DNA of 64,000 bases from Isoetes taiwanensis. Taxonomy: Eukaryota; Streptophyta; Lycopodiopsida; Isoetales; Isoetaceae. A program made the position numbers and the translations under genes. The notes beneath the pieces are model-generated. The model was given only the letters and a program-made list of their open reading frames with translations. It made no database searches and was not told the origin of the DNA. The DNA is taken from positions 4,490,537 through 4,554,536 of the forward strand of contig JAJEKV010000066.1 in the NCBI GenBank assembly GCA_021234155.1. Reading direction: 5' to 3'. Shown here one piece after another: positions 57,299 through 64,000 of this stretch (within the stretch, counting starts at the first letter, position 1; every line of letters starts with the position of its first letter).

Positions 57299-57566
57299 TT
57301 GGAGCTTTGGCTATGGCGCCTTATTGCTTCAAGAAAGACTCAAGCTCTTGCAGTGATTTCTCGCCTAGCAGCGGTAATCTACTTGGCAGCAGTTCTCTGT
57401 AATGATCTGCTACTGCTGGAGCTGAAATGTCTGTGGGCTTTTGTTGATTCCGTCCATCCTCGCGGTCTCCATGTTTATTTCTGTAGCCTATTCGTTGCAA
57501 TTAGATATCGATCTGAGTTCTTCAGCTCCAGCAAGGATTTAAACTAGCCGGATCATCCCCCTTCAG
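57299..57566 (+). other. Probable 5' untranslated exon of the MTP-like gene
   Basis: Ends CCTTCAG|GTAAGA, a good donor, and the next good acceptor before the coding region is CATGTGCAG|GCC at 58538-58546. MTP1-type genes of other plants also have an intron ahead of one coding exon. The upstream edge is arbitrary. Confidence 0.4.
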
Positions 57567-58538
57567 GTAAGATTTCCTCTGAACTCAGGTTCTGCTCCAA
57601 TTTTTTTGTTGAGCTTGGTTATGTGCTAAGGCTCTCCCTCTGCTTGGCCATGTCTCTGCCATATTGCGAAATCTGAGCTGGAAGCTGCGACCGAATTTAA
57701 GAGCTAGAAGACTGGATTTATCAAAGAGCCGCATCATGGAAAGGAAGATTATCCGGTTTTCATCGATGCTCTCGAGGACCAGAACCCAGTACCCAGCAGG
57801 TTTGATTCTTTTCTTTTGTCCATACTGCCATAAAATATTGCTCGAGAATCAGCCTGACAATTATGGGCACTTCAACTTTGCTATTTAGCCCTGATTCTTT
57901 GTAGCACCTGACGCTTACAGTCCGATTTTTGGTTAGATGGTAGGACAAAATTTTATTTTCTTGGAATGAAATCTGGTATTAGAATGGCTGCCCATATTTC
58001 TATCCTGGGATGTTGGTTTAACTGCACCGGGCTCAATCCACAGCTCAAGGAAAACGGTTTCTGGCCATTTTTTTGCTCTATGTGGCTCAGTCTTTGCTCA
58101 AATTTCACCAACTGGGGTTTTAGGGGCAGACAAGGCGGTCCAGATAATTTTTGAACCGGATTGATCCGTCTAGGCAGCTGCAAGCGTTGGCTATCGGTTC
58201 CCAGTTGCTTGGGGGGGTGCGGTTAAACCAGCCTGGTCCATTAGATCAGTATTTTGGCCGATTAAACCACTAAAGAGCATTCCAGGGTAGATATACAGGA
58301 AAAGCTGGTGTTATATGGTTTTGTCTTTGTTTTGTTTTCCATTTTGTGTTTATTTGCTTGGAAAGAAATCTGATACAGGAATAATAATTGGTATTATGTG
58401 CCTCTTTTACTTTGTCTTTATTCCCTTTTTCCTTTATGTTTTGAAATTTTTGTTCTTCAATCCTTTTTCTAACATTAGAAGTTTGAATACGTAAGCTCAA
58501 TTCTATTTATATTCTCAGTAGCTCATGTTTCTATATGC

Positions 58539-59690
58539 ATGTGCAGGCCACAAGGATTGATAGGACGTCAGGATACTGCTGGCATAACCTGTGGTGCAGT
58601 ATGTGGGCTTTCTGGTGCAAGCAGTCTTCCAGAAGAAGTGAAGGCAAGATCTGCAGCAACAAAGAAATTAACTTGCGCTGTTGTGTTCTGTCTAGTTTTC
58701 ATGATATTAGAAATTTTAGGTGGCATCTACGCAAACAGTCTGGCCATCCTGTCAGATGCTGCACATTTACTTTCAGATGTTGCAGGGTTTGCAGTCTCAC
58801 TATTTGCTATTTGGGCCTCCAGCTGGGAGGCAACACCCCGCCAGACTTTTGGCTTTCATAGGTTAGAAATTTTAGGTGCGCTAGTGTCAATTCAGATAAT
58901 ATGGCTGATAACTGGAATTCTAGTTTACGAAGCTGTTGATAGGCTACTGAATAATAGTAAAGAAGTGGATGGAAGACTTATGTTCATTATTGCAAGTATT
59001 GGGTTGGTAGTCAACCTAATGATGATTTGCATTCTTGGCCATGACCATACTCATGGTCACACTCATGATCACGGTCACAAAGATCATGATCATGATCACA
59101 GTGGTGGTCATAAATATAGTCATCATGATCATGAAGATCATGCCCACAGTCATGATCATGAAGACCATGGAAGTGATGTAGTTGCCTCTGATCTTGAAGT
59201 TCCTTTGTTAAGGCATTTGCATGGACAACATGACGACAATAATGATACTGTGGTCATCAATCGCATTACAGAAGATTCTGAAGGATGTTGCAAAACAGTA
59301 GACTGTGATCTGCATCGGCATAAAGATAATATCAATGTCAGATGAGCATATTTGCATGTTTTTGGGGACCTGATACAAAGCATTGGGGTCATGGTAGGAG
59401 GTGCAGTCATATGGTACTGTCCTGATTTGAAGATTATTGACCTGATCTGTACCTTGCTGTTCTCCATACTTGTTTTGGGCACTACAGTTAAAATGGTAAG
59501 AGATATTCTTGAGGTTTTAATGGAGAGCACACCTCGGGAAGGTAGAGAACTTTTTGCGAAAGTCCACCATTTACTAAAGAAGAAGCTGCCTGTATTGATC
59601 TGCACAGGCCCAATGCTTAAGATTTTGGAGTGGGGGCTATCTTTCGGCTGCTGTGGTTCTTTCCTTTCATTCTACTTCAGATTTTGACTC
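58539..59690 (+). pseudogene. Metal tolerance protein (MTP1-type Zn transporter, CDF family), broken
   Basis: MTP1-type proteins move Zn2+ into the vacuole in exchange for protons. The frame 58539-59345 shows TM1-2 with SDAAHLLSD (metal-site His/Asp), [21 protein letters not shown]3-4, and a His-rich loop [20 protein letters not shown] (about 59038-59160), the hallmark of this group. Then a TGA at 59343-59345 replaces the Gly/Gln codon of INVR-x-AYLHV. The same frame goes on with [20 protein letters not shown] (second HxxxD) to VLMESTPRE. After that only a trace of the cytosolic domain is readable and the C-terminus is lost. Nonsense mutation plus a lost C-terminus make it a pseudogene. The first coding residues are uncertain, because the ATG at 58539 overlaps a splice acceptor. 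Confidence 0.9.
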
Positions 59691-61060
59691 TGGCCGAGAA
59701 GTAGGCAAGTCCAAAGTTCGGGTCTGGCTATGGCGGATTCTGATCAGCCTTCAAATATTGCTTTGAATCCGAGGAACAAGGCAATGCCCATGTCCCCCTT
59801 TTTGCCTGATCTGTTTTTCTTCAATACACTTTGCTCTGTAAAGCTTCGGCTATTTCGTCGAAACAAAAATTACTTGAAATCTTCTCTGTGACTCAGATGG
59901 TAGAAACCGCTGGAAAAAGGCAGAGCGAAGCATCAGCATTGCTGAGTTTAATAAGAAGATTGCTTGCCCCCTGCCTCATTTATTTACTTGAACCAGGTAT
60001 CAGGGTTCGAAAAACTTTCTAAGCCTTACCGGACAATTTGCCCCCTATGCATAATACATACCGGATTTAACATAGAACAAGACTAGGATATACCGGATTT
60101 TACACTAAACTATGTTATTTTGTACTGGAATTTTGCAGGCATCAAAAAATCTAAACTGGAAATTTGAATTCCAACTGGAATTTTAAGGGCCTAATCCCCA
60201 CTTTTTCGAACCCTGCCAGGTATGAGGATGTGTGAATGAATGTATGGCATCTAGTGGTCAAGGTTGATGAGGGCATTTAAGGTCTCTGAAGTACCAGCTA
60301 GGGCTTTGTATTTGTATTCTGGCCTTTATGTCATCCAACAGATGGAGTAATGCTGCTAAGCTTTCACATGTTCTACAAAGTAAATGAGAAGTGCTTTACA
60401 GTAGGAGAGGCATTATTAGAATCTACGATACCTTGGTAATAATAAGGCATAGTAGAACATTAAAGGTAGCAAAGGGATGGGAGGGAAGGGCCGGCAAGAA
60501 AGGACCAGAAGTAAGTGGTCATAATGGCAAGGAGCGTGGAACGAAAAGCAAAAGAAAATGCCCCCCATTCCCAGATTACAACAACTCTTGCTCTGCCCTT
60601 CCCGTGGGGTCAAGCGGCCAAAGACCTGTGAGATGATATCAATGCTCTACTCTTCTCTTCTGGACTGGCAAAATGGGTCAGATGGCAGTCTCAGGGGGTT
60701 TAGGCCCCTCCCTTCCCTACCTTATACTTGTGTCAATTGTCAGAACGCTATTGTCTTTTCTTTTTGTTGCATATAACACTCCCTTTTGCAGGATGGGGAG
60801 TGAGATGATTGAGGGTGGTTTAGTTAAAAAATTTCATTTTGAATTGCCCTTCATAATACTTGGGTCTCAAACTGACACCAAGCCAGTAAAGAGAAATGTT
60901 CGCGGTCTTTAGAGGTAGATCCCAAAAAAAAAAAAAGGAAAAACCAAACATTCCTTATAAAAGCATCATTTTCTACTATTATTAAACAATTTCAATAACA
61001 AAAATAATTACAAAAGCAAATAATGTCTATTCTTTCCAATATCAACATGCTATTGTCAAG
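59691..61060. other. Non-coding sequence with degenerate coding traces
   Basis: No gene recognised. A homopolymer A run lies at 60929-60941. Confidence 0.35.
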
Positions 61061-61209
61061 TTGACATATGGACGTTGGATTACATTGCCCGGAAGCAAAA
61101 TCTGGATTCCTCAATATTTATTTGCTTGGAATATACATACTTTGCCCAATATGTGGATTATTTGCTTGGAAGCAAAGTCTTCAATATTTCGAAGTTCGCC
61201 ACCAAGGCC

Positions 61210-62574
61210 ATTCATCCGCGTGAAGTTTAGGTCCGCTATGGCGACCGGTCTGGGAGCTTTAATCTTGGAGGAATGGGATGCTCAGAGGGCTCATTGCGCT
61301 TAGATTTAGCAAAGGATATGCCGCGGGCCCTATCTAAAGGCATTTTGGGAAGAGTGGAAAAAAACGTAAGGATTCATCCTATCAATTCCTTAGAACGTAA
61401 TCTATATGCATGTTCCGGCTGTGTCGCACTAAGACTAGGAGGTGAGCTAGACGCTTCCGTAAATGCTCCGCCTTTTAGGATCGGGAAAGCAAGTTTTAGC
61501 GGCGGCGTGTCTTGAGCTTAAGAAGAAAAAAGTCACCGAAAATGTCTACATCAAGGTTTGCTATGAAATCTACCTCTCCCCTTTTTATTTTTCGAAGTCC
61601 TTCTTCTTAGATTCCGCATTATAATTTTCTAGAAACTTCTTGCAACTTCTTTTCTTAAAATGTGCTCGATTGCAACATTTCCTCTTTTTACTTCCATGGT
61701 TCCATTATCTTGTTATGGATTTTTCGCTTTAAAGATCACCGCAGATATTATGTCCCATGTTCAAATTTAACGCAGAGGGAGTTTTGCGGTCTTAGTTTTG
61801 TTTCTATTATGTTGCAATTTGCCCTATTAAATGATCGGTATCCTTTTAGGTTTGATAACTTTCAAGTATATGTCGCTAAACCTCAAACAATGTTTTATTT
61901 GTATAGAAAATGGAAAGGGAGCGACTGGAAAAGCTTGCAAAACGTAAGGTATGCTATATTGCGCTTCTATCCTTGTGCCGGGCTGTGGTGTGTTTTCATG
62001 ATTCAAAGGTTGACATCATTGATCGAGGAACTCAAGGGTTCTTTAATATTATATTAGATTCACATTAAGCATCCCATTTTGAAAGCCTTTCCTTAATATT
62101 CAAAGTAACAATCTAATATCGCCCAAGGTGGAACCCGATTGCACAAGAAGAACTTTATTATTGCCGATAAGCATTTCATTCTATACCGCAATTTGGTGAT
62201 GACCATTGCAAGGATTTTTGAACCATCAGAATGTAGTTGCTTGGAAGGCAAAACATCTATTGTGCATCACATTTTGCGGTGTCAATGATTTCAACTACTG
62301 ATATATGTCATGACTAGGCTTCAAAGTAGTTGTGGATTAAGTCCGCTTCTCTCATGCTTTGGTTTTTATTTTCCTAGTGTTTTGAATTTTAGGCCTAGGG
62401 TATTGCTAGTGAGGTCGCATCGTAATCCACAAGCAAAGACTAAACCAAAGGTCGGAGGAGCCTCTTGGAGACCAATCACATAATCTTGCAGTTGTTGCTG
62501 GAATTGTAGCAATAGTAGCTGGTTATTTTTGGCTGAGCTCGTCTAAGAACGAGAAGAAGGAAGAGTCTAGTTAA
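61210..62574 (+). pseudogene. Possible unrecognised multi-exon gene remnant with a membrane tail
   Basis: Exon-like pieces: 61233-61560 (two frames), KMERERLEKLAKRK ending before GTATGC at 61905-61949, and a last frame 62410-62574. The last frame ends NLAVVAGIVAIVAGYFWLSS, a single membrane segment, then a Lys/Glu/Ser tail and TAA at 62572-62574. The layout resembles a tail-anchored protein, but frames do not join cleanly and I cannot name a family. Composition and splice-like borders are the only support. Confidence 0.25.
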
Positions 62575-63884
62575 GTATTCAACTTCCCAGTGTTCTATGC
62601 ATAACAATAAGCCACTGGTAATGGAAAAATGTGGTTAATGACTCCGTATCTTCGTGTAACGATTAATCTCGGTCCATGGTTTTGGAATTTGTGCAAAGTA
62701 ACGTTGTGGAATCAAGCATGTTAAGGGAATTCCAATAAAAAGGCAACGAGTTTATCTCAATTATCTTTGTTCTGATTTCTGTTAGTTTTTTGCAAAATTA
62801 TCTAAAGTGCGTAGATTAAAGTTCTGTTTTAGAAATGTGAAATGTCAGGATTTTGTTTACAATGGGGATGCAGGATCCTACACAACAGAGTATTGTAAAT
62901 AGGCATGAAAGCAATGGCAAATAAAGTCCTCTTGGACTGCTTTAAAATGATACATATTCTCAAGAAGAATATTACAAGGTAACATTAATCAAGTCTCCTC
63001 AAAAATATTGTGCACTACCACTATGCCTTTGGTATTTTCTATAATGCTTTTGATTAGCTTTTCTAGTTCTGAAATGCTTTGGAATGCCAAAGTGGCACTT
63101 GAATGAGCATGCCCTATTGGATTTGAATGAATTTGTCTGAGATCCAGGTAATTAGAATGTTATAATTACTCTTTTACAATTCGTTATTTTTGCAATTTCG
63201 CTGTTTTTGCTAGATCCACATGCACGCTCTTAGATGGATACCCCATAGTCTACTTGTGCAATGCCTTCTCATATTATAGAAAGATCAAGTATCACATTTT
63301 AAGGACTTTGGCACCATTCCAAAGTTACACAAATTTCCCCTGCATAGACGAGTTGGGGAAGAGAAACGTTCATGCGGGCGTGAAGGGCCATGATAAGTTT
63401 CTTGTAGATAGTAATTTTTCGTCATACCACAATCATACCACAAGGAAACATCCCAAAAGGACATGTGTATCAAAATATGCCTCATGGTTCTAACATGATA
63501 CTAGCCAATACTTACAATGCCTCTGGATGCTTCAATTTACATTTGGTGTATTTGATCTAGATCTACGAAAGATCAAAACCAAAGGATTTGCTCTGTCATA
63601 AAAAAAGAGGAATCAATCCCCGAGTTTGTAAAGAAACTAAATATGATGCACTTTGTTTGCAAACATATTTGATGTGGTAGGTGGAGTCATAAATGAACCC
63701 AAAACAACTAAAGATGTGCCCCCGAGGTGAGCGAAGACTATACACGTAGGAAGGTTAAACCATAGAGCACACACCAACTCCAAACAAGATACCAGAAGAA
63801 GAAGGCACCACCAAATGGTCAAGGGAAAGCGGGAAATATTTGATGTCCTCATACCAGCCTGGAAAACATGATCCGCCCTTTAAT
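62575..63884. other. Non-coding AT-rich sequence
   Basis: No gene recognised on either strand. Confidence 0.4.
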
Positions 63885-64000
63885 AATGAACATAGATTGA
63901 GAATGTAATGGAGTGAAGGAAATTCATTAAGAGCACATGGGGAAGTCGTGCTTTAGAGCCAAGCTTAAAGTTGGTACATTATTGCAAGTTGGTGCATATG
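63885..64000. repeat. Dispersed repeat, second copy (window edge)
   Basis: 'catagattgagaatg', 'gaaattcattaagagcacatgg' and 'gcaagttggtgcatatg' match 54430-54545 in order. It runs off the window end. Confidence 0.5.

Noticed and set aside
59352-59687. Separate 111-aa gene
   Set aside because: It is the in-frame continuation of the MTP-like frame behind the TGA at 59343.
61061-61515. Two overlapping 80-aa ORFs as an intact gene
   Set aside because: Frames disagree, no domain is recognised, and splice signals do not give a continuous product.

Overview
The window looks like nuclear DNA of a land plant with a large, transposon-rich genome. The evidence is one intact host gene with 13 exons and plant-type short introns, decayed copies of plant-family genes (a vacuolar metal transporter and a tonoplast aquaporin), and long stretches of nested LTR, DNA-transposon, Helitron and LINE sequence. 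I cannot name the species. No tRNA, rRNA or CRISPR feature was recognised.

Layout. (1) 1-20223: a small non-autonomous LTR retroelement (called E here, minus strand) is split at 1006/19593 by an 18.6-kb insertion. The insertion has 25-bp terminal inverted repeats and a 4-bp target duplication. It holds a family of TCGACTCGCGAGTCGA palindromes in its left half, probably a Helitron in its middle, and a broken DUF7869-type gene on the plus strand that stops about 55 bp before the right terminus. (2) 20224-23806: promoter, leader and the first codons of the cap methyltransferase gene are present twice, because a 2.24-kb tandem duplication copied part of E together with the promoter. The second copy of E lacks the 18.6-kb insertion and so serves as an empty site. 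(3) 23787-26152: intact mRNA cap guanine-N7 methyltransferase. (4) 26153-31130: flank with a probable Helitron 5' end, two hairpin repeats and an aquaporin pseudogene. (5) 31740-46905: a pogo-like transposase gene, apparently interrupted by a 13.2-kb Ty3/gypsy chromodomain retrotransposon (33648-46819). Between its 5' LTR and gag, that element carries a broken histone H3-like gene and an unrecognised coding block with its own TATA-like box. (6) 49146-52800: decayed Ty1/copia element whose integrase is split by a repeat insertion. (7) 53325-64000: LINE fragment, a foldback MITE, a broken MTP1-type zinc transporter gene and mostly non-coding DNA.

Only the cap methyltransferase reads as a working gene. 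All mobile-element proteins carry stops or frameshifts. The two items I judge most unusual are the giant TIR element with its candidate DUF7869 transposase and covarying palindromes, and the histone H3-like gene inside a chromodomain retrotransposon.
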